DNA of 12,557 nucleotides from Candidatus Hodarchaeota archaeon (GCA_016839955.1 JAEOTI010000030.1:1-12557), one strand, 5' to 3'; counted from the first letter of the stretch, positions 1 through 5,772 are shown. Notes: generated from the letters alone by a model not told the origin. Translations and numbers: made by a program.

Positions 1-584
1 CTAGCCATGAATATGGAATTCTCTTGCCAAATGAATTTGAAAAGGCTATTAGAAGCCTTAGATCAATGCCGAATGAGATGAATAGGGTTATTTTACGGCA
101 AGAAATAGTTGCTAACTCCCTAGGATCGAAATTGAAACCTGCTAGAAGTGCTTTCTTCTTAGCCAGAGGAAATTCGTTACCAACAGCTATGGAAGGCGCC
201 TTAAAACTTAAAGAAATTTCGTATATTCATGCAGAAGCCTACCCTGCAGGAGAATCGAAACACGGACCAATTGCTTTAGTCGAAAAAGGTTTTCCCGTGA
301 TTTTTGTGGCTCCAGATGATGAAACATCCATTTCTTTACAAGGAAATATCGAAGAGATGAAAGCACGAGGAGCATGGATAATTTCAGTGACTCATGACAC
401 ATGTAAGGAAGTCATAGAACGATCTGATGATACACTCATTGTGCCTTCAGTCCTTAACAATTTGATCACAAACCCGATCCTTTTCACCGCACCCCTTCAA
501 TTATTGTCCTTTTATGCGTCCATTGCCCGTGGAGCATCGCCGGATACCCCTAGGAATTTGGCCAAAAGTGTCACGGTCACTTAG
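1..584 (+). CDS. glmS: Glutamine--fructose-6-phosphate aminotransferase (isomerizing), C-terminal part
   Basis: 3' part of glmS; the reading frame is open from base 3 and the 5' end lies outside the window. GlmS makes glucosamine-6-phosphate from fructose-6-phosphate and glutamine in the cytoplasm, the entry to UDP-GlcNAc and surface glycans. The roughly 190 residues seen are the second SIS (sugar isomerase) domain. Visible family motifs are EGALKLKEISYIHAEAY, then ESKHGP, which holds the isomerase Glu and His of the E. coli enzyme, and the C-terminal PRNLAKSVTV with the conserved Lys that reaches the active site. The protein ends at the usual place, so the 3' end is intact and this is a window-edge partial, not a pseudogene. 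The next gene is on the opposite strand, so this is the last gene of its unit. Family assignment is secure. Confidence 0.95.
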   Translation, partial: SHEYGILLPNEFEKAIRSLRSMPNEMNRVILRQEIVANSLGSKLKPARSAFFLARGNSLPTAMEGALKLKEISYIHAEAYPAGESKHGPIALVEKGFPVIFVAPDDETSISLQGNIEEMKARGAWIISVTHDTCKEVIERSDDTLIVPSVLNNLITNPILFTAPLQLLSFYASIARGASPDTPRNLAKSVTVT

Positions 585-744
585 AGTTCTGTATTCATTT
601 TTCCTGACTTTACTTGCAATTTCATTAATTTTGATGTTTCTGTTTAACAATTGGAAATGTAAGAGCTCAGAAATGGGAAATTCAGAATTAAAATTCAAAA
701 ACTAAACCGTCAATTAATACGTCAATGATAGAGTTAGATTGGAG
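585..744. other. Convergent intergenic stretch between glmS and the LAGLIDADG gene
   Basis: AT-rich DNA between two converging genes. A T5 run at 596-600 is the only archaeal oligo-T type terminator candidate for glmS, and it is weak. No hairpin, tRNA or convincing small gene was found; short open frames here have no Shine-Dalgarno and no recognisable composition. Confidence 0.4.
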
Positions 745-2154
745 TTAATTGTTAGAATTAATCTCTTTTTGTAATTTCTTTAAGTTCTTAATAATTATAG
801 AGTCATCCAATAAATTATTTACCTTCAATGGATGTAAAGCAAGAGGAAATAACTGTTGGGTTTCATTTAATAGATATTTAACTGATTCTACTTTCATTAA
901 TCTAGAAAGGAATTTAATCCTTCGTTTGGGATAATAAATGAATAGCATTTCATCTAAAATCGTTAGATTTTTCAAAATATCAACTATTCCGAAGGAATAA
1001 TTGACAGCATTTCGATAATAATTTCTCATCGGTGTAATTCCCACATCTTCAAATAATTTTGGAATCATTTCATCTGATTTATGACATGTTATTGTTATAC
1101 GACATCTCTTTCTTCCTCCACCTGCCCACCCATCCCCTTCCATGATGCCTAAGAGAAACAACCAGCAATTAGAATAAGTAGAATGATTGAGAAGGTGCTT
1201 TTGTATCTTGGTTAGCAATCTGACATGGAGTTTCATTACTAGACCGTTGTTATCTCTAATTCTTAACGATCCTAAAGGATTGTATTTTCGGATCTTTTGA
1301 CTTGCCTGCGATTCGAGAACATAGATTTTGGATTTTAGGATTATTAAATTGGCCTTATTTTTCCATGTTTCAATTAACCTATCCTTTAATTCATCGTTCT
1401 TTTCGATCTGAATTTGTTTCTTGGTGAATGTCAGATCGTACACAAGATTGTCATTCAAGACTAGAAAATGGTATTGTCTGATATAATAAACCGCTTGCTC
1501 GGGAGTGGAAGCGTTGATGGCCCAAGCGTGCCCTTTCTTCGTACCATCAGCATAGTAACAACCAAAGTAGTGGATAAAATCTGGAAGGCGGATAGTAATG
1601 GGGGTGATAATGGGTTTATGCCGACCTAGGAAAATGATCATTTTGTCAGAATCAATTTTTCCTATGGCCGCGTCTGGGAACAGATTTGGTAAATAGAGGG
1701 TTTCATTATCTCCCTGGAAGCGATCCGGTCTGAGTCGTTCGACTTTCTTAGTAAACCTCACTAAAGTAGGGATTCCAGTTGGTATCTCTTGGAGTCGAAT
1801 TGTAAAGTAATACTCATTGGTGCGATCTTTTCGATCAAGCTCTGTAATAATAATAATTTCTCGATATACCTTCGACCCAACTCGGAGTTCTACCTCGTAA
1901 AGGTCATCAGATTGAATGTTGTTAGCTTCCACAACGGTATATGGGATTTGTACGCGTTTATCCGTTAAAATAGCCGCTTGCCAGTCCTTGGATGGTTTCA
2001 AAACAACTTGGATCGTTTCACCAGCGAGTTTTTGCCCAATATAATATGTCTTCGGAATGTAGAATCCCCAGCAGTCTTTATTCTTTGTTAGGCGTAGTGT
2101 GACAGGGAAACTGCTTGTATATGTCGTAATTTGAAGTTTGTACCACTCTTTCAA
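745..2154 (-). CDS. Free-standing two-motif LAGLIDADG endonuclease-like protein with AbrB-like N-terminal units
   Basis: 469 residues from a TTG at 2154. Two LAGLIDADG-type helices are visible: YFGCYYADG (residues 196-204, acidic Asp203) and LLGIMEGDG (334-342, acidic Asp341), about 138 residues apart, as in single-chain double-motif homing endonucleases. Both acidic metal ligands are present. The first 180 residues are beta-rich and contain repeated hydrophobic-x-hydrophobic-Pro units: WGFYIP (29-34), KRVQIP (66-71) and ETLYLP (151-156), each followed by a stretch ending in alternating hydrophobics, resembling AbrB/MazE swapped-hairpin DNA-binding units. No intein splicing motifs surround it and it is not inside another gene, so it is not an intein. 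It could be a solitary homing endonuclease or a domesticated DNA-binding regulator. The TTG has no Shine-Dalgarno and the frame runs on upstream, so the true N-terminus is probably longer. Nuclease activity is inferred from family only. Confidence 0.75.
   Translation of the reverse strand: MKEWYKLQITTYTSSFPVTLRLTKNKDCWGFYIPKTYYIGQKLAGETIQVVLKPSKDWQAAILTDKRVQIPYTVVEANNIQSDDLYEVELRVGSKVYREIIIITELDRKDRTNEYYFTIRLQEIPTGIPTLVRFTKKVERLRPDRFQGDNETLYLPNLFPDAAIGKIDSDKMIIFLGRHKPIITPITIRLPDFIHYFGCYYADGTKKGHAWAINASTPEQAVYYIRQYHFLVLNDNLVYDLTFTKKQIQIEKNDELKDRLIETWKNKANLIILKSKIYVLESQASQKIRKYNPLGSLRIRDNNGLVMKLHVRLLTKIQKHLLNHSTYSNCWLFLLGIMEGDGWAGGGRKRCRITITCHKSDEMIPKLFEDVGITPMRNYYRNAVNYSFGIVDILKNLTILDEMLFIYYPKRRIKFLSRLMKVESVKYLLNETQQLFPLALHPLKVNNLLDDSIIIKNLKKLQKEINSNN
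754..772 (+). repeat. 19-bp direct repeat, left copy
   Basis: AGAATTAATCTCTTTTTGT occurs here, inside the last codons of the LAGLIDADG gene, and again at 2510-2528, just inside the start of the propeller gene. The two copies are in the same orientation and bracket the LAGLIDADG gene and its upstream region. Identity stops abruptly at both ends. Confidence 0.6.
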
Positions 2155-2298
2155 GATTAATGTTTTTCGAAAGGTTGCTGGAACAGTTATCCAGCCTGTA
2201 GATCCTCTGGCATTCCCCTTTCGTACGTTTGGTGACCAGATAATGGTAGTCAGATCCCTTACCTCAGATAATTGAAAAAAAAATCGTTTAATTACTCA
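2155..2298 (-). other. In-frame upstream extension of the LAGLIDADG gene, possible CTG start at 2253
   Basis: The frame of the LAGLIDADG gene stays open from 2154 up to a TGA at 2296-2298, with no ATG, GTG or TTG. The translation of 2155-2253 looks like real protein: VRKGNARGS followed by GWITVPATFRK, a pattern much like the start of AbrB/MazE domains, and it runs directly into the residues after the TTG. A CTG at 2251-2253 is preceded by GAGGT (minus strand, 2261-2265) at 7 nt spacing, the best Shine-Dalgarno in the region. Either translation starts at this CTG, adding 33 residues, or the gene has lost its original start and is decaying. A T9 run on the minus strand at 2275-2283 lies just upstream. 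Confidence 0.5.
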
Positions 2299-2506
2299 AA
2301 AACTCAATAATGGTACCATAACTTCTTAAACATTCTTTAACAAAACCCACACCCCATTGTTTTGATGTTTATAAACGCCGGGATTCAAAATTAAATGAAT
2401 TCGAGAGTAATTAAAGAAGAAAATCTATATGAATACCCTAAAACAGTCAAGCAAAATTATAGAACTAAGTAGATAATACGAATTTTTAAGAAATTGGGGG
2501 CGAAAG
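2299..2506. other. Divergent intergenic region with palindromic TATA-like box
   Basis: Together with 2155-2298 this gives about 350 bases without a conventionally started gene. It must hold the promoters of the minus-strand LAGLIDADG gene and the plus-strand propeller gene. The 10-base perfect palindrome GTTTATAAAC at 2367-2376 resembles a TATA box readable in both directions, but it lies about 130 bases from the propeller start. Nearer TATA-like bases (TTATAG, around 2457) would give a short leader. No RNA gene was recognised. Confidence 0.35.
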
Positions 2507-3784
2507 ATGAGAATTAATCTCTTTTTGTTGATTTTTCCTATCGTTGCTTTTTTCCTAATTCCTGGAACACTAACAATGAGTAATAAAGTTAAAACTGAAC
2601 CATTGCCATTTACCATCTTTACTGTGGATGACTCTGGGCGAATTTTGGGCAACACTGGTATTGCCATAGACGGGAAAGGGAATGTCCATATTTCTTACTT
2701 CGACAGCGTTAGTTTTGACTTGAAATATGCTTATCGAGATGATTCTGGCTGGCATATCTCGACGGTGGATAGTTATCTTAATATTGCGACATATGGTTCC
2801 ATTGCTATTGACAAAAGTAATTTTGCGCATATAAGCTATTGGGATATGTCAAATTTGAAATATGCGTACCAAGATGAGAATGGTTGGCATACCTCGACTG
2901 TGGACAGTGAAGGGCAAGTTGGCATGTATAATTCATTAAAATTAGACAGTAGCGGATTCGCGCATATTAGTTATTATGATTGGACAAATGATTCTCTAAA
3001 ATATGCATTTCAAAATGAGAGCGGTTGGCACAGACAAACAATTGATAGTACAGGGCTTGCTGGGAAATGTACGTCTCTTGCTTTAGATGATAATGGTTTT
3101 GCCCATATTAGCTATATTGATCGTGGCAATGGAGTATTGAAATATGCCTACCAAAATGCGAGTGGTTGGCATTTCTCTACACTGGACAATATTGGACAAA
3201 CTGGTTGGAGAACATCTATCGCGCTAGACTCAAATGGTTATCCACATATCAGCTACTGTGATCATTATAGCGCTAATTATCCAGATTCATTGAACTATGC
3301 CTTCTTAAGTGACACAGGTTGGTCCTTCATCATCATAGACAGTGGAACGGGGATAGGATATAGATCATCGCTAGCCCTAGATGAAAAAAATTATGCTCAC
3401 ATCAGCTATTTTGACGGGATTAATGATGATTTAAAATATGCTAGGCAGGAAGGAAATGAATGGAAAGTAACAAAGGTAGACACCAATGGAGACGTTGGTG
3501 GGCGTTCATCGCTAGCATTGGACGGGAATGGGTATGTACACATTAGTTATTGTGATTATACGAACCATAATTTGAAGTATGCATGCCAAACAGGTCAAGT
3601 ACCATCAGATTCAAGTGAATATCCTGAGAGTAGTTCTTCAACAAGTCAACAAGACAGTTCATCGTCAGGAAATACAGAATCGTCAAGTAATAATACCTTA
3701 ATAACAGGAGACACAATCAATTCACAAGTCTTCTCAGTTGTAATAGCTATTCTCATTATACTAGTCCTTAGAAGACGACATTAA
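2507..3784 (+). CDS. Secreted seven-bladed beta-propeller surface protein with C-terminal membrane anchor
   Basis: 425 residues from an ATG with GGGGG at 2496-2500, 6 nt upstream. Residues 1-23 form a hydrophobic signal peptide. Residues 35-360 hold seven repeats of 45-51 residues; HISY occurs at 61, 108, 153, 200, 247, 298 and 345, each preceded by an ALDxNG-like turn and followed by LKYA and, in six of them, a GW..(T/I)(V/I/L)D strand. The seventh repeat lacks that last strand, while the N-terminus begins with FTIFTVDDSG, which could supply it as the ring-closing 'velcro' strand. A Ser/Thr-rich linker (365-407) leads to a membrane helix (408-421) and a final RRRH, an archaeal surface-anchor layout. 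No PGF or LPXTG motif is visible. The role may be binding of a ligand or another cell surface; there are no catalytic residues I can name, so the function is unknown. It appears to be a single-gene unit. Confidence 0.85.
   Translation: MRINLFLLIFPIVAFFLIPGTLTMSNKVKTEPLPFTIFTVDDSGRILGNTGIAIDGKGNVHISYFDSVSFDLKYAYRDDSGWHISTVDSYLNIATYGSIAIDKSNFAHISYWDMSNLKYAYQDENGWHTSTVDSEGQVGMYNSLKLDSSGFAHISYYDWTNDSLKYAFQNESGWHRQTIDSTGLAGKCTSLALDDNGFAHISYIDRGNGVLKYAYQNASGWHFSTLDNIGQTGWRTSIALDSNGYPHISYCDHYSANYPDSLNYAFLSDTGWSFIIIDSGTGIGYRSSLALDEKNYAHISYFDGINDDLKYARQEGNEWKVTKVDTNGDVGGRSSLALDGNGYVHISYCDYTNHNLKYACQTGQVPSDSSEYPESSSSTSQQDSSSSGNTESSSNNTLITGDTINSQVFSVVIAILIILVLRRRH
2510..2528 (+). repeat. 19-bp direct repeat, right copy
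   Basis: Second exact copy of AGAATTAATCTCTTTTTGT, here coding for the beginning of the signal peptide of the propeller protein (from the last base region of the first Met codon onward). It lies 1756 bases from the left copy at 754-772. Confidence 0.6.
2609..3586 (+). repeat. Seven tandem propeller-blade repeats (about 141 bp each) inside the surface protein gene
   Basis: The coding repeats have diverged in DNA but keep HISY and LKYA at a steady spacing of 135-153 bases. Six spacings are 47, 45, 47, 47, 51 and 47 codons. The fifth blade carries the longest insertion (HYSANYPDSL). The copies are too diverged for recent slippage expansion. Confidence 0.8.
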
Positions 3785-3857
3785 TGGCAATAATTCACCA
3801 ATGAGATGAAATTTCATTATTTTAAAAGCAAAACAGTAAATCCTGAAAACCTTGACC

Positions 3858-3863
3858 TTTTTT
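3858..3863 (+). terminator. Oligo-T stretch after the propeller gene (or TATA box of the next gene)
   Basis: A T6 run 74 bases after the propeller stop is a candidate archaeal oligo-T terminator. It continues as TTTTTTAAAG, which also resembles a TATA box at a sensible distance (about 45 bases) before the proteasome gene at 3908. The sequence cannot decide between the two; it may be either or both. Confidence 0.3.
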
Positions 3864-3907
3864 AAAGAAAAAACTAGGAAACCATACTTCGAAGAATCAA
3901 ATGTTTT

Positions 3908-4543
3908 ATGAAGAATTTGAAAAAACATTGCATGGAGATGAGAGTAACGTCCTACATTGGTGGTCTTTCAGTCGGGTTATCTACCGATGAAGCAGTGATA
4001 ATGGCTGCTGAAAGGAAATTGGCATATGGTACTTTGATTCAAAGTAAATCAGGGATTCAAAAAGTAATCCCAATTGCTGACCATCTTGCAATTTCAGCGA
4101 CGGGTATTCCCGGTGATATCCAGCATTTAGCTCGAATTATTACAGCTCAAGCTGAATTGTATTTTTTAGACCATAATAAACCAATTTCTTGCCGTGCAGC
4201 AGCGAAAGTCCTGAGCAATTACCTCTTTAGTACACGTATTTCCTTCCCAAAATATATAGAGCCCATGATTGGAGGACTTGACACAAAACCTAGATTATTT
4301 CTTCTAGACCTTGCTGGATCAGTTATCGAAGAAAATTTTGCTGCAACAGGTACAGGAACTCGATTAGCTATGGGGATATTCGAAGATAATTATGAAAATC
4401 AAATGGAGACTCCAAAAGCCGAAGAATTAGTCATTAGAGCAATGAAAACGGGGAAAGAACGTGATACTGCCAGTGGAGACGTAATTGACATTATTATCAT
4501 TGAAAAAGACAAACTTACAACTGAAGAAATCCAAATAAGTTAG
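3908..4543 (+). CDS. Proteasome beta-type subunit lacking the catalytic N-terminal threonine
   Basis: 211 residues, the usual archaeal beta-subunit length, and alignable by eye along its whole length with the Thermoplasma acidophilum beta subunit. Family landmarks are DEAVIMAAERK (27-37), IADHLAISATG, IGGLDTKPRLFLLD and GKERDTASGD (183-191). The active-site nucleophile is missing: where active subunits have G-TTTVG, this has YIGGLSVG (16-23), so the Thr1 position is Gly19. Equivalents of residue 17 (Glu35), Lys33 (Lys52), Asp166 (Asp186) and Ser169 (Ser189) remain. The GG at the processing site recalls eukaryotic inactive beta3 and beta6 subunits. It is probably a structural or regulatory partner of an active beta subunit encoded elsewhere. 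Two later Met codons (9 and 11) could start it; none has a good Shine-Dalgarno. A JAMM peptidase gene follows 36 bases after the stop if its GTG start is used. Confidence 0.9.
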   Translation: MKNLKKHCMEMRVTSYIGGLSVGLSTDEAVIMAAERKLAYGTLIQSKSGIQKVIPIADHLAISATGIPGDIQHLARIITAQAELYFLDHNKPISCRAAAKVLSNYLFSTRISFPKYIEPMIGGLDTKPRLFLLDLAGSVIEENFAATGTGTRLAMGIFEDNYENQMETPKAEELVIRAMKTGKERDTASGDVIDIIIIEKDKLTTEEIQIS

Positions 4544-4579
4544 CCTTGAGGTAATACTTCTTTAAATTGGAGCTTGAAA

Positions 4580-5023
4580 GTGAGTACTCCCGACTATATC
4601 TATATATCACCTACAGTGAGAGATTCACTTACTAAGTTGATTTTTTCTTCTCAAGAAGAAACTTGTGCTCTGCTTTTTGGGAAGAAAATCGGAAAATCTA
4701 TTTATTATAATGAAATGGTTGTTTCTGAAAACATTAAACACTCCCCCGATAGTTTTGAAATGGCTCCAGACTTTATTTGGAAAACCATTACGAATTATGA
4801 AGAGAAGCATTCCGATATGACAGTTATGGGCATTTTTCATAGTCATCCTTCAAAGGAATGCACTCCATCCAAAATTGATCTTCAATGTATGCGAGGATGG
4901 GATATTCCGTGGTTAATTGGTTCAAACGTAAGCAACTTAATGATAAAAGCGTTTTTACTCCTAAAAGACCAAGTATACGAGGTTCCAGTGCGATTTAATG
5001 ATTTTAAAGAAGGATTGACGTGA
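4580..5023 (+). CDS. JAB1/MPN (JAMM) zinc metallopeptidase, single domain
   Basis: 147 residues from GTG 4580, chosen because GGAG at 4569-4572 lies 7 nt ahead; the in-frame TTG at 4574 sits only 1 nt from it. The full JAMM zinc motif is present: Glu27 (in QEETCALLFG), then His87-Ser-His89, seven residues, Ser97-x-x-Asp100. The family removes ubiquitin or ubiquitin-like proteins (Rpn11 and CSN5 in eukaryotes, desampylase HvJAMM1 in Haloferax). All ligands are intact, so an active isopeptidase is expected, though the substrate is unknown. There is no second domain, unlike Rpn11. It follows a proteasome beta-type gene by 36 bases and is probably cotranscribed, which supports a role at or near the proteasome. 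No ubiquitin-like, E1 or E2 gene lies in the window. Confidence 0.88.
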   Translation: MSTPDYIYISPTVRDSLTKLIFSSQEETCALLFGKKIGKSIYYNEMVVSENIKHSPDSFEMAPDFIWKTITNYEEKHSDMTVMGIFHSHPSKECTPSKIDLQCMRGWDIPWLIGSNVSNLMIKAFLLLKDQVYEVPVRFNDFKEGLT

Positions 5024-5027
5024 GAGA

Positions 5028-5037
5028 TTTATATAAA
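5028..5037 (+). promoter_or_regulatory. TATA box (TTTATATAAA)
   Basis: A near-ideal archaeal TATA box 5 bases after the JAMM stop. Transcription would be expected to begin near 5058-5062, some 30 bases before the preferred TTG start of the RAM-domain gene. It suggests that this gene can be transcribed independently of the beta/JAMM pair. Confidence 0.45.
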
Positions 5038-5092
5038 AAAAGAAAGTGTAAGGAAAATATGACTGAAGAAATTATTGTTATGGGGAGTTACC

Positions 5093-5332
5093 TTGTCTGC
5101 TCGTGCATTTATCTTAGTTAATTGTTCATCTGGCAAAGAAGCGGACGTCCTTGCACTTGTAAAGACATTAGGTGACACTATCGTTGAGAGCTACGCTGTC
5201 TATGGATTGCATGACTTAATTATTCATCTCCAAGCAGAATCATTAGAGTATCTCCAGGATCAAATAGTTCAAGAAATCCGAAAATTACCCAATGTGCGCC
5301 AAACAATGACTCTTCCCGTTGTTAGAGAATAG
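5093..5332 (+). CDS. Stand-alone Lrp/AsnC ligand-binding (RAM) domain protein
   Basis: 79 residues from TTG 5093, preferred because GGGGAG at 5082-5087 is 5 nt upstream; a TTG at 5075 would add six residues without a ribosome site. The protein begins ARAFILVN and contains YAVYGLHDLII and LPNVRQTMTLPVV, the beta-alpha-beta-beta-alpha-beta signature of the RAM domain that binds amino acids in Lrp/AsnC regulators. There is no helix-turn-helix DNA-binding part, so on its own it cannot act as a classic Lrp repressor. Such solo RAM proteins are common in archaea and may assemble with full-length Lrp proteins or act as small-molecule sensors; the ligand is unknown. It lies 69 bases after the JAMM gene with its own TATA box. 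Confidence 0.85.
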   Translation: MSARAFILVNCSSGKEADVLALVKTLGDTIVESYAVYGLHDLIIHLQAESLEYLQDQIVQEIRKLPNVRQTMTLPVVRE

Positions 5333-5382
5333 TAGAGCTCACCCAATAATTATTTTAAGTAATAATTTTAGGAAACGACCAA

Positions 5383-5389
5383 TTTTTTT
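5383..5389 (+). terminator. T7 run, oligo-T archaeal terminator candidate
   Basis: Seven consecutive T residues 50 bases after the stop of the RAM-domain gene, with no hairpin before them, as is usual for archaeal intrinsic termination. Confidence 0.45.
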
Positions 5390-5490
5390 CAACAGTCTTT
5401 ATAGGCGCCTTTTCAGAAATATTCCATCTTGAATCACAAGTTATGTGAGAAAAACTGGTAATTTGCGTATTACCTGGGGAACACACCTCA

Positions 5491-5496
5491 TTATAT
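5491..5496 (+). promoter_or_regulatory. TATA-like element of the RHH gene
   Basis: TTATAT, about 30 bases ahead of the inverted repeat at 5524-5545, would place the transcription start at roughly 5518-5525, leaving a leader of about 80 bases before the ATG at 5602. The match to the consensus is moderate. Confidence 0.3.
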
Positions 5497-5523
5497 TGAT
5501 GACTAATTGTAGTAACTGTTGAA

Positions 5524-5545
5524 TCCCTCAGTGCCACATGAGGGA
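5524..5545 (+). promoter_or_regulatory. Inverted repeat TCCCTCA-N8-TGAGGGA, candidate operator
   Basis: Perfect 7-bp arms with an 8-nt spacer (GTGCCACA), centred 67 bases before the ribbon-helix-helix start and overlapping the predicted transcription start. RHH dimers bind such palindromes, so autoregulation is a reasonable inference. In RNA the same bases would form a hairpin, which is the alternative role. Confidence 0.4.
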
Positions 5546-5601
5546 ATTTCATAAAGGAAAAATCAAAGAAAAGTCAAGGAATAAGAGGAGTAGAAATAAT
5601 A

Positions 5602-5772
5602 ATGATGCGTTTGGTGACCGTTCATTTACCTGAAGATTTTGTTGAAGGATTAGACGAACTAGTTAGGCTAAAGAGATATCCAAATCGTAGTGAAGCTATT
5701 CGTGTTGGAATTAGGGACCTCCTAAAAGATGAACTCTGGATTCTGAAGTATCCCCAACCAATGGAACATTAA
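5602..5772 (+). CDS. Small ribbon-helix-helix (CopG/Arc-type) DNA-binding regulator
   Basis: 56 residues, complete. It starts with tandem ATG codons at 5602 and 5605; GAGGAG at 5585-5590 lies 11-14 nt upstream. The sequence has the RHH order: a short strand with alternating residues (RLVTVHLP, 3-10), helix A (EDFVEGLDELVRLK, 11-24), a turn containing YPNRSEA, and helix B (IRVGIRDLLKDEL). The SEAIR start of helix B is the most conserved feature of CopG-type proteins. The dimer would insert the N-terminal ribbon into DNA. There is no room for an effector domain such as that of NikR, so it is a minimal regulator. No toxin gene is adjacent: the next gene converges from the other strand. A palindrome just upstream is a possible self-binding site. 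Confidence 0.85.
   Translation: MMRLVTVHLPEDFVEGLDELVRLKRYPNRSEAIRVGIRDLLKDELWILKYPQPMEH

Larger units (their letters stand above)
5333..5601. other. Structured intergenic region upstream of the RHH gene
   Basis: About 270 bases without a supportable gene. It contains, in order, an oligo-T run (5383-5389), a small hairpin GGTAAT-N6-ATTACC (5457-5474), a TATA-like TTATAT (5491-5496) and an inverted repeat TCCCTCA-N8-TGAGGGA (5524-5545). The minus strand is open across 5355-5552, but its composition is not protein-like and it has no Shine-Dalgarno. An untranslated leader or a small RNA is possible. Confidence 0.4.

Noticed and set aside
745..2154. LAGLIDADG protein read as an intein or intron-encoded endonuclease
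   Set aside because: It is a separate gene on the opposite strand to both neighbours; glmS ends at its normal C-terminus and the propeller starts with its own signal peptide, and no intein splice-junction residues were seen.
2257..2265. GAGGTAAG on the minus strand resembling a eukaryotic 5' splice site
   Set aside because: Everything else in the window is prokaryotic in layout; it is better read as a Shine-Dalgarno region and the match is short.
2275..2283. T9 run (minus strand) as a slippage site joining an upstream ATG frame to the LAGLIDADG gene
   Set aside because: All frames meet stop codons shortly before or around the run, so slippage would not connect a good ATG to the gene.
3908..4543. 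Beta subunit explained by a frameshift or wrong start hiding Thr1
   Set aside because: The frame is continuous through the N-terminal strand and flanking family residues align on both sides, so the Gly is in register; a different start codon cannot restore Thr at that position.
5491..5545. C/D-box-like TTGATGA and complementary CTGA words
   Set aside because: The boxes lie on different strands or in poor positions, so no C/D guide RNA can be drawn.
5355..5552. 65-codon minus-strand frame in the intergenic region
   Set aside because: No ribosome site, scattered Cys and polar residues without a recognisable pattern, and it overlaps the palindromes and TATA-like box of the RHH gene.
5602..5772. 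RHH protein as the antitoxin of a toxin-antitoxin pair
   Set aside because: No small codirectional partner gene lies directly before or after it; the next gene is a convergent radical SAM enzyme.
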